A stretch of DNA of 64,000 bases. Source: [Leptolyngbya] sp. PCC 7376 (GTDB taxonomy: Bacteria > Cyanobacteriota > Cyanobacteriia > Cyanobacteriales > MRBY01). A model generated the notes under the pieces. It searched no databases, was not told the DNA's origin, and saw only the letters and a list, made by a program, of their open reading frames with translations. Position numbers and translations under genes: made by a program. Of this stretch, positions 9,499 through 17,840 are shown one piece after another (position 1 is the stretch's first letter; every line of letters starts with the position of its first letter). The stretch is taken from the NCBI RefSeq assembly GCF_000316605.1, contig NC_019683.1, positions 4,510,036 to 4,574,035 of the forward strand, in the 5' to 3' direction.

Positions 9499-10246
9499 AT
9501 GTTCTCTTTATCAAAAAAAGCGAGTGTCATATTTGGGTTTTCTCTAGCATCTATGCTATGTAGTCAAATGGCACAAGCACTAAGCAATTAAAACATTTAC
9601 AAGTGCTAGTGATTTTGACTTTGCAACGCAAAATCTTCTAGCCACTGAAGACTTTAATTCATCCTCACGTGGATCATTCTCAACAAAGGATTTTGATGGT
9701 TTTACAGTTTCAGTTAGACCCGACGGAGCTGTAAAAAGTCGGAACAATAGTGATCCAGCTGTTTTCAATATTTCCAAAGGTGCGAATAGTTCTGGGAATC
9801 CCACGACAGCTAGTGTTGATGGTTCTCAATTTCTCAGAACAAGTTCCTCTCTAAATGGTGATAACTATCTTGAATTTTTATTTAATAGCCAGATCAATGC
9901 TTTTGGTTTTGATTGGCGCAACGAAGACACAGGTCCCGGTGGCAACAATCCTGACCCATCAGCCATCGATCAGCTGATCTTGACCCTTGCTAGTGGCGAA
10001 GAATTTACTGTCACTAATACCGTATTTGGAGAACCTGATTCCCAAAGTGGTTTTTTCGGACTAATTATCGAAGATTGTTATATCGATGCTTTGAAATTTA
10101 TAGATGATCCAACTGTTCGTGGTTCTGGTATTTCAAAACTAGGTATTGATAATATTGACTATGGTGTAGTTCCAACTCCTGCAGCGGTTCTGCCTGTTTT
10201 ATCAGGGCTATTTGCTGTAGCAAAGCGCCGTAATAAAGCCGAATAA
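9499..10246 (+). pseudogene. PTPA-CTERM (PEP-CTERM-like) sorted surface protein with an N-terminal frameshift
   Basis: ATG 9499 encodes a 30-codon signal peptide (MFSLSKKASVIFGFS onward, ending near AQALSN) that stops at 9589-9591. The mature protein continues in the next frame, open from 9584 to 10246, so one base too many (or two too few) within 9584-9588 separates the two. The downstream 220 residues show an all-beta extracellular-domain composition. They end with a sorting tail: VPTPAAVLPVLSGLF followed by KRRNK, that is, a PTPA motif, one hydrophobic segment and a basic end, as processed by cyanobacterial exosortase. Either the gene is disabled, the base is a sequencing error, or slippage at the AATTAAAA site restores the frame. 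Confidence 0.65.
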
Positions 10247-10282
10247 TTTATCAAATTCAAAATCCATTCGAAATATTGAATT

Positions 10283-10312
10283 AAGGAGATTTTACCGTCT
10301 CCTTTTTTCTTT
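10283..10312 (+). terminator. intrinsic terminator after the PTPA-CTERM gene
   Basis: The 7-bp perfect stem AAGGAGA (10283-10289) pairs with TCTCCTT (10298-10304) across an 8-base loop, followed directly by TTTTTCTTT. It lies 37 bp after the stop at 10246 and about 100 bp before mnmG, so it separates the two transcription units. Confidence 0.8.
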
Positions 10313-10407
10313 AAAAAAACGTTAGCTTTATCACATCTTGAAAGCGTTACGAACAAACAGGTTAGAATAAGACGTTTCCCAAACATCGCAACTATAACCC
10401 TTTCGTC

Positions 10408-12312
10408 ATGCTGAGAAACCCAGTCGATTTTCAAGATGAATTTGATGTGATCATCATCGGTGCAGGCCATTCCGGATGTGAGGCAGCCTTAGCTTCTGCT
10501 CGTCTTGGATGCCGCACTTTGATGCTGACGTTAAATCTCGACAAAATCGCCTGGCAACCTTGCAACCCTGCGGTTGGTGGCCCTGCAAAATCTCAACTCA
10601 CCCATGAAGTCGATGCCCTCGGCGGTGAAATCGGCAAAATGGCAGACCGCACCTACCTCCAAAAGCGTGTCCTTAACTCTTCACGAGGGCCTGCAGTATG
10701 GGCATTGCGCGCGCAAACCGATAAGCGTGAATATGCAGCTGTAATGAAAAATATCGTCGAAAACCAAGAGAATTTAGTTATTCGGGAAGGAATGGCGACG
10801 GATTTGGTGCTCGGCAATAACGACGAAATTTGTGGTGTCCAAACTTACTTCGGCACTTGTTTTGGCGCAAAAGCTGTGGTTCTCACCACAGGCACATTCC
10901 TTGGTGGCACCATCTGGATTGGTAATAAATCAATGCCTGCCGGACGTGCTGGAGAATTCGCAGCAGTCGGCATGACTGAAACCCTTAATGAGTTAGGTTT
11001 TGAAACTGGTCGTCTCAAAACCGGAACCCCAGCACGAGTTGATAAACGTTCCGTCGATTACAGCAAGATGGAGGAGCAGCCTGCTGATGAAGAGATCCGT
11101 TGGTTTAGTTTTGATCCAGAAGCATGGATTAAGCGGGAGCAAATGCCTTGTCATCTCACTCGTACGACAAAAAAAACCCACCAAATCATCAAAGATAATC
11201 TGCATTTATCGCCGATTTATGGTGGTTTTATCGATTCAAAAGGGCCACGCTATTGCCCCAGTATTGAAGACAAAATCGTTCGTTTTGCGGATAAAGATTC
11301 CCACCAAATTTTCATTGAGCCAGAAGGTCGTACCATTCCTGAACTTTATATTCAGGGGTTTTCGACAGGCTTACCTGAAAATCTCCAACTCCAAATGCTG
11401 CAAAGCTTACCGGGCATGGAAGAGTGTGTAATGCTTCGTCCTGCCTATGCGGTGGAATATGACTTTTTACCTGCGACCCAATGTTTCCCAACTCTGATGA
11501 CGAAGAAGGTGGAAGGCTTATTTTCTGCGGGCCAAATTAACGGAACAACGGGTTATGAAGAAGCAGCAGCGCAAGGTCTTGTTGCAGGTGTTAACGCAGC
11601 AAAGTTTGCTCAAGACAAAGAGATGGTGATTTTCCCGCGGGAGCAAAGCTATCTCGGGACGTTGATCGACGATCTCTGTACAAAAGATCTACGAGAACCC
11701 TACCGAATGCTGACTTCTCGCTCTGAATATCGATTGATTCTGCGCTCTGATAATGCAGATCAACGGTTAACGCCTCTCGGCCGTGAAGTTGGTTTGATTG
11801 GCGATCGCCGTTGGAATCTATATCAAGACAAGCAAGCCAAAATTACTGCTGAAAAAGAACGTCTTCATTCTGAACGCGTTAAAGAATTAGAGGATCTTGG
11901 ACAACGAATCGCGAACGAAACAGGCAATCGAATCAAGAATTCTGTGACCTTGGCAGATTTGTTGCGTCGTCCGAAATTTCATTATGCTGATTTAGAGAAT
12001 TATGGTTTGGGTGATGAGACTCTAACTCGGGCAGAAAAAGAAGGCGCAGAAATCGACATTAAATATTCTGGTTACATCAAGCGCCAGCAAAATCAGATTG
12101 ATCAGGTAAGTCGCCATGCCAATCGCAAATTGCCGGAAACACTGGATTACTTGACAGTGGAAACACTGTCGATGGAAGCACGCGAAAAACTCAATAAAGT
12201 ACGCCCCCTCACAATTGGTCAAGCAACTCGTATTGGCGGCGTAAATCCTGCAGATATTAATGCATTATTAGTTTTTCTTGAAGTGAAAAATCGTCAAACA
12301 GTGAAATCTTAG
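10408..12312 (+). CDS. mnmG: tRNA uridine-5-carboxymethylaminomethyl(34) synthesis enzyme MnmG
   Basis: 634 residues, the normal length for MnmG (GidA). With MnmE it installs the carboxymethylaminomethyl group on U34 of tRNAs reading two-family-box codons, using FAD, a folate C1 donor and glycine. The FAD-binding Rossmann motif is at residues 13-18 ([12 protein letters not shown]). Other family signatures visible are [13 protein letters not shown], the [12 protein letters not shown] segment, [18 protein letters not shown] and [13 protein letters not shown]. The C-terminal helical domain that contacts MnmE and tRNA is complete (LTSRSEYRL and later). It is preceded by its own short leader after a terminator, and nothing is unusual about it. 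The next gene is convergent. Confidence 0.97.
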   Translation: MLRNPVDFQDEFDVIIIGAGHSGCEAALASARLGCRTLMLTLNLDKIAWQPCNPAVGGPAKSQLTHEVDALGGEIGKMADRTYLQKRVLNSSRGPAVWALRAQTDKREYAAVMKNIVENQENLVIREGMATDLVLGNNDEICGVQTYFGTCFGAKAVVLTTGTFLGGTIWIGNKSMPAGRAGEFAAVGMTETLNELGFETGRLKTGTPARVDKRSVDYSKMEEQPADEEIRWFSFDPEAWIKREQMPCHLTRTTKKTHQIIKDNLHLSPIYGGFIDSKGPRYCPSIEDKIVRFADKDSHQIFIEPEGRTIPELYIQGFSTGLPENLQLQMLQSLPGMEECVMLRPAYAVEYDFLPATQCFPTLMTKKVEGLFSAGQINGTTGYEEAAAQGLVAGVNAAKFAQDKEMVIFPREQSYLGTLIDDLCTKDLREPYRMLTSRSEYRLILRSDNADQRLTPLGREVGLIGDRRWNLYQDKQAKITAEKERLHSERVKELEDLGQRIANETGNRIKNSVTLADLLRRPKFHYADLENYGLGDETLTRAEKEGAEIDIKYSGYIKRQQNQIDQVSRHANRKLPETLDYLTVETLSMEAREKLNKVRPLTIGQATRIGGVNPADINALLVFLEVKNRQTVKS

Positions 12313-12388
12313 CGGGATTTAAATGTTGCTTTAATTCACTTCTAGATCCAACTAAATACTTCCTAATCAAAGGGGGATTTTTTTTGTT

Positions 12389-13291
12389 TTAGTCCCAATC
12401 TTCATCGTCATCTTCATCGAGCTGACGTTCAAGAAGAGAAATAGCTAATTTATAAATAGGCTGAAGGGTATCATCTTGTTCTTTCTCAAGGGCAGTTTGT
12501 AACTGAGGAATGACGGAAGTGTCTTTGATTTTCATCAAAGCTAATGCTGCTGCTTTGCGGGTAATGCCTTCTGGATGATCTAATAATTCAATCAGTTTGG
12601 GAATGGCTGGTTTGTGGGTAAGATTTCCGAGAACTGCTGCTGTTTCACAACGCACAGTTTCGCTCTTATCATCGAGAAAATTAACGAGGGCATCGAAATC
12701 TTCAGTCTCACCTTTATCTGCTGCAATTTTGGCGATCGCCCCAACGATGGCACTACGGACAGATTCCGAGTCAGAATTGATTTCGTTATAGAGATATTGC
12801 TTTGCCTCAGCCCCAATAAATGCCAAAGCCCATGCCGCATGGCCCTTCGTACTTTCTGAGGTTTCGGGAGCTTTGATGAATTCAAGTAATTCTTTAACGG
12901 CAGACTCTCCCATTCTCGCCAAAGCACCGATGGTTGAACCTTTAACAACGGTATCCTCATCATTTAAATGAGCATAAACCAAGTCTTTTACCGCCGCCGT
13001 ATCCCCAATGAGTGTAATGGTTTTGGCACAGGCACGACGGACGACAACATTCTCGTGGTTCAGCAATCCTTCAATCAAAAAAGGTGTTGCAGGTTTCCCC
13101 AGTAATCCAATAGTTTCTGCCACCGCAAGTCGGGTCATGCCACGGGTATCCCCCATACATTCGACTAACTTTTTAATGCGATCACCATCGCTTGTATCAA
13201 AGGTTTTTGCGACAGCATCTTTACGGGCGATCGCCAAAAATTCATCTACTTCAGCTTGCGAAGCAAATAATGTTGCAATAGTTTCACTCAT
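12389..13291 (-). CDS. HEAT-repeat protein of the phycobilin lyase/IaiH/NblB class
   Basis: 300 residues, made almost entirely of HEAT (PBS lyase) repeats of about 31 residues from residue 45 to 285. Recurring elements are VRRACAKTITLIGD, TKGHAAWALAFIGAEA, VRCETAAVLGNL and TRKAAALALMKIKD. It ends in a very acidic tail (DEDDDEDWD). In cyanobacteria such proteins act as bilin lyases (CpcE/F, CpeY/Z), as the phycobilisome-degradation factor NblB, or as the IscA partner IaiH. I cannot choose among these from sequence alone. An intrinsic terminator-like hairpin lies between the likely promoter side and its ATG, and an IS1 element sits 74 bp upstream, so its expression may be altered. Confidence 0.7.
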   Translation of the reverse strand: MSETIATLFASQAEVDEFLAIARKDAVAKTFDTSDGDRIKKLVECMGDTRGMTRLAVAETIGLLGKPATPFLIEGLLNHENVVVRRACAKTITLIGDTAAVKDLVYAHLNDEDTVVKGSTIGALARMGESAVKELLEFIKAPETSESTKGHAAWALAFIGAEAKQYLYNEINSDSESVRSAIVGAIAKIAADKGETEDFDALVNFLDDKSETVRCETAAVLGNLTHKPAIPKLIELLDHPEGITRKAAALALMKIKDTSVIPQLQTALEKEQDDTLQPIYKLAISLLERQLDEDDDEDWD

Positions 13292-13308
13292 AGGTCTTGC
13301 GGCAAATT

Positions 13309-13341
13309 AAAAAAACAAGCGTAACTACAATCGCTACGCTT
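13309..13341 (-). terminator. terminator or attenuator hairpin 18 bp upstream of the HEAT gene start
   Basis: On the minus strand, AAGCGTA (13341-13335) pairs perfectly with TACGCTT (13323-13317) across an 11-base loop, followed after one base by seven T residues (13315-13309). The ATG of the HEAT gene is at 13291. Only 17 bases separate T-run and ATG, too few for a promoter, so transcripts of the HEAT gene must read through this structure. It either ends transcription of an upstream minus-strand gene or works as an attenuator in the HEAT gene leader. Confidence 0.65.
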
Positions 13342-13364
13342 TTAGAGTTATTAATAAAATATTG

Positions 13365-14122
13365 GGCGTTGCAGAATAGAGGTATGAATGGAGGTTGTTG
13401 ACTCAATGGAATGTCCAGAATGCCAATCTACTCATATCCGTAAGAATGGAAAGAAAAAGGCAAACAGAATCACATCTGTGTAGATTGCGGTCGTCAGTTT
13501 ATCGACCACTATAGTCAGCTCGGCTACTCAAATGCCTTCAAACGTGAATGCCTCAAAATGTATGTCAACGGTATGGGCTTTCGAGCCATTGAACGGGTGA
13601 AAGGAGTGCACCACACTACCGTCATCACTTGGGTCAAACAAGTCGGTGCATTGCTGCCTGATGCTTATGAACCGGAAGAGATGCCTCAGGTCGGGGAACT
13701 CGATGAACTTCAAACATTCGTCGGTGCTAAAAACAAGGTCTGGCTCTGGACAGCAGTAGACCACTTTCAACCAGGTATTCTTGCTTGGACTATTGGTGAC
13801 AGAAGTGCAGAGACATTCAAGCCACTATGGGCAATCGTTAGTCTCTGGAGATGCTTCTTTTACGTCACAGATGGCTGGAAAGTTTATCCCATCTTTGTAC
13901 CCGATGGGGACCAGATTGTCAGTAAGACCTATATGACTCGAGTCGAAGGAGAGAACACTCGATTGCGGCATTATCTCGCTCGACTCCATCGAAAGACCTT
14001 ATGTTATTCAAAGTCTGTGGAAATGTTAGAGCATTCGATTCGATTGCTGATTCACTATCTCAAGTTCTGGGATGTTCCTATCCCTCGACCCTCATAGATT
14101 CATACCTCAATTCACCAACGCC
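13365..14122 (+). mobile_element. IS1-family insertion sequence, complete, 758 bp
   Basis: The terminal inverted repeats are 13365-13389 and 14098-14122, matching at 22 of 25 positions and beginning GGCGTTG. They are flanked by the perfect 8-bp direct repeat AAATATTG (13357-13364 and 14123-14130), the target duplication expected for IS1. The length is close to IS1 (768 bp). It carries one transposase with a -1 frame change near its start. It landed in the 5' flank of the minus-strand HEAT gene, between it and the small gene at 14225. Confidence 0.9.
13406..14097 (+). CDS. IS1-family transposase, needs a -1 frameshift at 13454-13459
   Basis: ATG 13406 starts a zinc-ribbon segment (MECPECQSTHIRKNG). 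In the initial frame it stops after 25 codons. The second zinc pair (CVDCGRQF) and the rest are in the -1 frame, entered at GAAAAAG (13453-13459), a heptamer of the type used for -1 slippage (AAA AAG). The main frame encodes a helix-turn-helix (FRAIERVKGVHHTTVITWV) and then a DDE domain: Asp in VGELDELQTF, Asp in YVTDGWKVYP, and Glu in RVEGENTRLR followed by RKTLCYSKS, all IS1 hallmarks. Frameshifting is established for IS1 itself, though at a different position. Alternatively the copy is dead through loss of one A. Confidence 0.8.
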
Positions 14123-14224
14123 AAATATTGATATCAATAGAGTTTAAATGTTTAAACCGAGATTAAAGGTGATCTAAACAATTTATTTTTTAAAACTTAT
14201 CTCAGAACAAATTCTAAATTTGAA

Positions 14225-14443
14225 TTAGTTTGCACTTGACGCATGTTGTGTCTTTAAAGCTTCAAGAGCATTATCAATTTTTTCCAGTTCAGGTTGGAGG
14301 ACGCCCATCATTTTGGACTTCTTAACCTTTGCCTTTTTCGCTGTGTCCGTCATCTCAGTAACAAGACGCTCACGATATTGAGTTAATTCTTCAATCGCTG
14401 CAGCGAGATCTTCAGCAGAGGCGGGAGTATTGTCTTGAGACAT
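14225..14443 (-). CDS. small coiled-coil protein, conserved-looking, unknown function
   Basis: 72 residues. The start is taken at ATG 14443 (MSQDNTPASAEDL); two further codons upstream begin only with TTG. After a short Ser/Ala-rich start the protein is one long amphipathic helix with heptad spacing, then a basic patch (KKAKVKKSKMM) and a second helix. No cysteines and no membrane segment. The form, a helical hairpin of about 70 residues with a basic hinge, is common among uncharacterised cyanobacterial proteins, but I cannot name a family. Before the IS1 insertion it would have been the direct upstream neighbour of the HEAT-repeat gene on the same strand. Confidence 0.6.
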   Translation of the reverse strand: MSQDNTPASAEDLAAAIEELTQYRERLVTEMTDTAKKAKVKKSKMMGVLQPELEKIDNALEALKTQHASSAN

Positions 14444-14591
14444 AACCAAAATTATTCCGTAAAAATTTTAAACAACACTTTAAAAATAAGTAGCAGCCTG
14501 CGGACATTGCCACAATTTGCCCTATCTAGACTACCGATTTTTGCACCCATCCATCTTGAACTTTGCGGATTGTAAAGCTGAATGTTTATTT

Positions 14592-14621
14592 TTGTATTTG
14601 AGTGAATCCCTCTGGGATAAT
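14592..14621 (+). promoter_or_regulatory. possible sigma70-type promoter of the CpeY-like gene
   Basis: TTGTAT (14592-14597) and GATAAT (14616-14621) are separated by 18 bases, which fits a group 1 sigma factor promoter, about 53 bp before the ATG at 14675. This is a pattern match only. Confidence 0.35.
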
Positions 14622-14674
14622 GGTTAGCCTAATAAAAGTTTTTAAGAGTTGGCACTATTCCCAGGGCTTTTGGT

Positions 14675-15943
14675 ATGGATAAACGTTTTTCAAATATGTT
14701 TGGTTTGACGGAAGATCAAGCGATCGCCCTACTAGAAACCCCGATCGAACAGCTTACGGCACCAACGGAGCATTATGTTGCTGTTTCGACGCTAACTAAT
14801 TTCCCGACGGATCGTTCAATTGATGCCTTGATCGATGTGCTGAACAAGTCTTCGGCAGAGCTTTATGACCGGATTACCCGACGCAAAGCAATTGAAAGTT
14901 TAGGTCGCCTCCAAGCAACGAGAGCATTATCTGATGTTCGTCGCTGTCTTGATGACGACGACTGCTATACCGTTGAGAATGCAGCTTGGGCCATTGGTGA
15001 AATCGGTACGACAGAGACAGCAATTTTAGAAGATATTAGCGGTCTGCTAGAACGCCCGAATCAGAGCTATCGCATCATTATTCAAACCCTCGAAAAGCTC
15101 AATTATGTTCCAGCGGTAGAGCGCATTAAGAAATTCGTTGACCACGAGGATAAAACCATTGCGAGTGCGGCGATCGCCACAATTTGTCGTCTCACAGGCA
15201 ATTATGACTCAATTGGAATAGTGCTCGAATTCCTCGAAGATTCTGGCGTTACAGTGAGGCGTTCGGCAATTCAGGATTTGATTACGGCGAAATATTATCA
15301 AGCCATTCCGGCGATCGCCCGCTGTCCCGTGTCCCTTGTCTTCCGTTTGCGGGGCATCAGACTATTGGCAAATGAGGGATTTATCGCTGGTGATTTGACA
15401 TTTAATGATCTTGAATCCTGCCTTGACAACGTTATTTTAGATCATCCGAAAAACATCGAGTTGGTACATGAATACGATCAAAAGCCAACCCTCGAATTTG
15501 CGGTGCGAGAACTATATCACACTGATTTTGGGCGCTGTTATCTCAGCATTCAAACATTGCTCGAATCTTACTCAGAGGAAACACCTGCTGCATTATTAGA
15601 GACGTGGAGAGAGGAAGCCCACAATGACTATGGCGCTCATTACCATGTCATCAAGCTCTTAGGGTGGCTCAAATATAGTCCCGCTTATGACCTTTTTGTT
15701 GAAGCCCTCGACAACCGTGCGCCACAATTCCAGAAATCCCGAGCTGCCGCGGCGATCGCCCTCAGTGAAATTGGCGATCAACGGGCAGTGCCATTGCTCA
15801 AAGAAAGTCTCAAAACAGGTATTTTCGATCTGCAATATGCATCCCTCCTAGGCCTCAAAGCACTAGGCGAAACGATTCAGCTTGACTGGCTACCGGAAAA
15901 TACAGATCCACTCATCCGATCTAAAGCAGAGGCGATCGCCTAA
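14675..15943 (+). CDS. cpeY: CpeY-type HEAT-repeat phycobilin lyase
   Basis: 422 residues, close to CpeY (about 430). CpeY, with CpeZ, attaches phycoerythrobilin to an alpha-phycoerythrin cysteine; relatives CpcE and PecE work on phycocyanins. Supporting features are the start MDKRFSNMFGLTEDQAIALL, the ITRRKAIESLGRL and VENAAWAIGEIG HEAT repeats, the IARCPVSLVFRLRGIRLLA segment, the LYHTDFGRCYLSIQTLLE segment and a final HEAT repeat (RAAAAIALSEIGDQ). These match my memory of CpeY rather than CpcE, which is shorter (about 270). No phycobiliprotein gene is in the window, so the bilin and acceptor cannot be deduced from context. A CpcE/PecE-like role is the main alternative. Confidence 0.65.
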   Translation: MDKRFSNMFGLTEDQAIALLETPIEQLTAPTEHYVAVSTLTNFPTDRSIDALIDVLNKSSAELYDRITRRKAIESLGRLQATRALSDVRRCLDDDDCYTVENAAWAIGEIGTTETAILEDISGLLERPNQSYRIIIQTLEKLNYVPAVERIKKFVDHEDKTIASAAIATICRLTGNYDSIGIVLEFLEDSGVTVRRSAIQDLITAKYYQAIPAIARCPVSLVFRLRGIRLLANEGFIAGDLTFNDLESCLDNVILDHPKNIELVHEYDQKPTLEFAVRELYHTDFGRCYLSIQTLLESYSEETPAALLETWREEAHNDYGAHYHVIKLLGWLKYSPAYDLFVEALDNRAPQFQKSRAAAAIALSEIGDQRAVPLLKESLKTGIFDLQYASLLGLKALGETIQLDWLPENTDPLIRSKAEAIA

Positions 15944-15967
15944 TCTTTCTGCAAACAAATTAACGAT

Positions 15968-16678
15968 CTAAGTTTCACTCGAATCGCCATTGCACATTGC
16001 GGGTTTTGTCGTTTGGATCTCAACCGAACCAAAACCCGTATCACCCAGCAAACGCGATAAGGCAACCTCTGCCTGATCATTTGCCTGACGTAAAATGCCA
16101 TTTTCACAAGCATTCAACACAATATTGTTGAGGGTTTCGCGTTGGGCAAATTCTAATAATTCAGGAATTTTATCGGGACCAAGATTTAAAAAACCGCGAT
16201 CATAATCGTAAATTCTGGAGCGTTCCACATCGATCTTTTTATCGAGAATTTCTGGCTCTGGTAATGTCACCACAAGGCGATCGCCTTCATTTTGTATTGC
16301 TTCAGCAGAAAGTTGACTGAGATCAATACCAGCCCGCACCTCACCATAGGCGACATAAAGCAAACGACTCTCACCAATCACCAAATTACCAATCTGATTT
16401 GTTTGGGATGCAGGCACAACTGTTTCCATCGCAAACACAGTAGTGGTTAGCTCACTCACTCCACGGATTTTCTGGACGATCAGCGTCGGCGATTCCACCT
16501 CTGGTTCCTGTTCTTCCACCTTGAACCAATCGTCTATGCCCTGTAACCAGCGCAAGCTAAACTGTCCGATATTCATCAGCGACAGAATCAACACAATAGC
16601 GATCCCACCAGTACCTAGCAATAATGTTGTTCGTAGAATATTCAATGGCAAATGGAGTAGAGAACGGCGATCGCGCAT
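15968..16678 (-). CDS. membrane-anchored DUF4230 protein
   Basis: 236 residues. A basic N-terminus (MRDRRSLLHLPLNILRTT) precedes one transmembrane helix at about residues 17-38. The remainder would then lie in the periplasm or thylakoid lumen. The body matches the DUF4230 pattern: an SELTTTVFAMETVV segment, LLYVAYGEVRAGIDLSQL, a short loop, then VVTLPEPEILDKKIDVE, and an Arg-Ile-Tyr-Asp motif. DUF4230 proteins are widespread and uncharacterised. It is convergent with the CpeY-like gene (25 bp between stops) and divergent from the peroxiredoxin gene. Confidence 0.75.
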   Translation of the reverse strand: MRDRRSLLHLPLNILRTTLLLGTGGIAIVLILSLMNIGQFSLRWLQGIDDWFKVEEQEPEVESPTLIVQKIRGVSELTTTVFAMETVVPASQTNQIGNLVIGESRLLYVAYGEVRAGIDLSQLSAEAIQNEGDRLVVTLPEPEILDKKIDVERSRIYDYDRGFLNLGPDKIPELLEFAQRETLNNIVLNACENGILRQANDQAEVALSRLLGDTGFGSVEIQTTKPAMCNGDSSET

Positions 16679-16913
16679 AATATTCGCTGCAGCCCTAGAA
16701 AACAGCTTTGCCCATTGTAACTAGATATTCTTAAAGATTTGGTAAAGGCCTTGACCCTTCCATCTAACGATCAATGGCAGCAAGCAATACCAAACGAAAT
16801 AATTCTGACGTATCCCTATATAAAATCTGCTAACCTATGAAACCAAACTTGCACTCACAACACCTGCAAGTCTTTCACTCAATTCCCTAGCCAGCACTTT
16901 CTTTAAAACAAAT

Positions 16914-17381
16914 ATGTCTCTCGAAATCGGTCAAGCAGCTCCCAACTTCTCCCTCTCCAATGCCCAAGGTGAAGTCAAAACCCTTTCAGATTTTTCGGGT
17001 CAATGGTTGGTGCTTTACTTTTATCCCAAAGACAACACCCCTGGTTGCACCACCGAAGCCCTAGACTTCACTGCCCTAAAACCTGAATTTGCAAAACATA
17101 ATGCCGTTGTTGTCGGCATTAGCCCTGATTCCGAGAAATCCCACCAAAAATTTATCGATAAAAAAGAACTTCAAATCGAATTGCTCAGCGATCCCGAACA
17201 CCAAACAGCTGAAGATTATGGCATTTGGCAACTGAAAAAATTTATGGGCAAAGAGTATATGGGGATCGTCCGTTCGACTTTCTTGATCAATCCAGAAGGC
17301 AAACTCGCCCATGCTTGGGTTAAAGTGCGCGTCAAAGAACATGCCCAAAAGGTTTTAGATGAATTGCAAGCGCTAGTATAA
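16914..17381 (+). CDS. bcp: peroxiredoxin Q/BCP, lacking the usual resolving cysteine
   Basis: 155 residues, the standard length of PrxQ/BCP thiol peroxidases, which reduce H2O2 and organic hydroperoxides. The thioredoxin-like fold signatures are LGQ-type start (IGQAAPNFSLSN), FYPKDNTPGCTTEA and RSTFLINPEG. Cys45 is the peroxidatic residue in PGCT. The resolving Cys found five residues later in most PrxQ proteins is replaced by Leu50, and there is no other cysteine in the protein. It is therefore predicted to act as a 1-Cys enzyme or to be recycled directly by a thioredoxin or glutathione-type partner. It is monocistronic, with its own promoter region of about 230 bp. Confidence 0.93.
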   Translation: MSLEIGQAAPNFSLSNAQGEVKTLSDFSGQWLVLYFYPKDNTPGCTTEALDFTALKPEFAKHNAVVVGISPDSEKSHQKFIDKKELQIELLSDPEHQTAEDYGIWQLKKFMGKEYMGIVRSTFLINPEGKLAHAWVKVRVKEHAQKVLDELQALV

Positions 17382-17417
17382 ATAGAATTTTCAAGGCGAT
17401 CGCCAGGCCTTTAAACC

Positions 17418-17453
17418 TCACAAACATTTAAACTTTCACAAACATTTAAACTT
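17418..17453. repeat. 18-bp tandem duplication downstream of the peroxiredoxin gene
   Basis: Two perfect adjacent copies of TCACAAACATTTAAACTT occupy 17418-17435 and 17436-17453. The role is unknown. Confidence 0.85.
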
Positions 17454-17549
17454 TCATAGGTCGCAACTCACCAATCATCACGAATCAAAGAAAATATTGA
17501 AGATTTCTTTAATATTCAGTTCCTGAGGCCACCCCCTCTACTAGGAAAA

Positions 17550-17840
17550 GTGGCTGAGAGTTATGATGAGGCTAGATTTTTAGCAATGCGACCTATATTT
17601 GTGAGTAGTACAAATCCAAATATCCAACGGGTATTTTCCGAAAGAGAATTTGAAGAGTCACTCCAAACCTTACAGCAGCTATCACACAAACATACAGCTA
17701 CTGAGAGCTTAGAGACTCCAAAGACCACAACAATGCCGCTTTCTTGGGAAGATGCAGCAGAAGATATTGAAGCATTTTTATCCCAAGATTTCCCAATCGG
17801 CGATATTGCCCTCAAACATTCGGACTATAGCAATTTCTAG
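17550..17840 (+). CDS. small hypothetical protein abutting the IS630 element, possibly truncated
   Basis: 96 residues from GTG 17550, with AGGA about six bases upstream; an ATG start at 17586 is the alternative. It is acidic and helical, with a Thr/Ser-rich linker in the middle, and no family is recognised. Its stop codon (17838-17840) is the CTAG shared with the transposase stop on the other strand, next to a TA dinucleotide of the kind IS630 elements target. Removing the element and rejoining at TA (near 18833) would extend the frame by about 20 residues, so the original C-terminus may have been longer. Confidence 0.4.
   Translation: MAESYDEARFLAMRPIFVSSTNPNIQRVFSEREFEESLQTLQQLSHKHTATESLETPKTTTMPLSWEDAAEDIEAFLSQDFPIGDIALKHSDYSNF

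Noticed and set aside
12022-12222. Small minus-strand frame within mnmG
   Set aside because: It is fully antisense to conserved mnmG codons.
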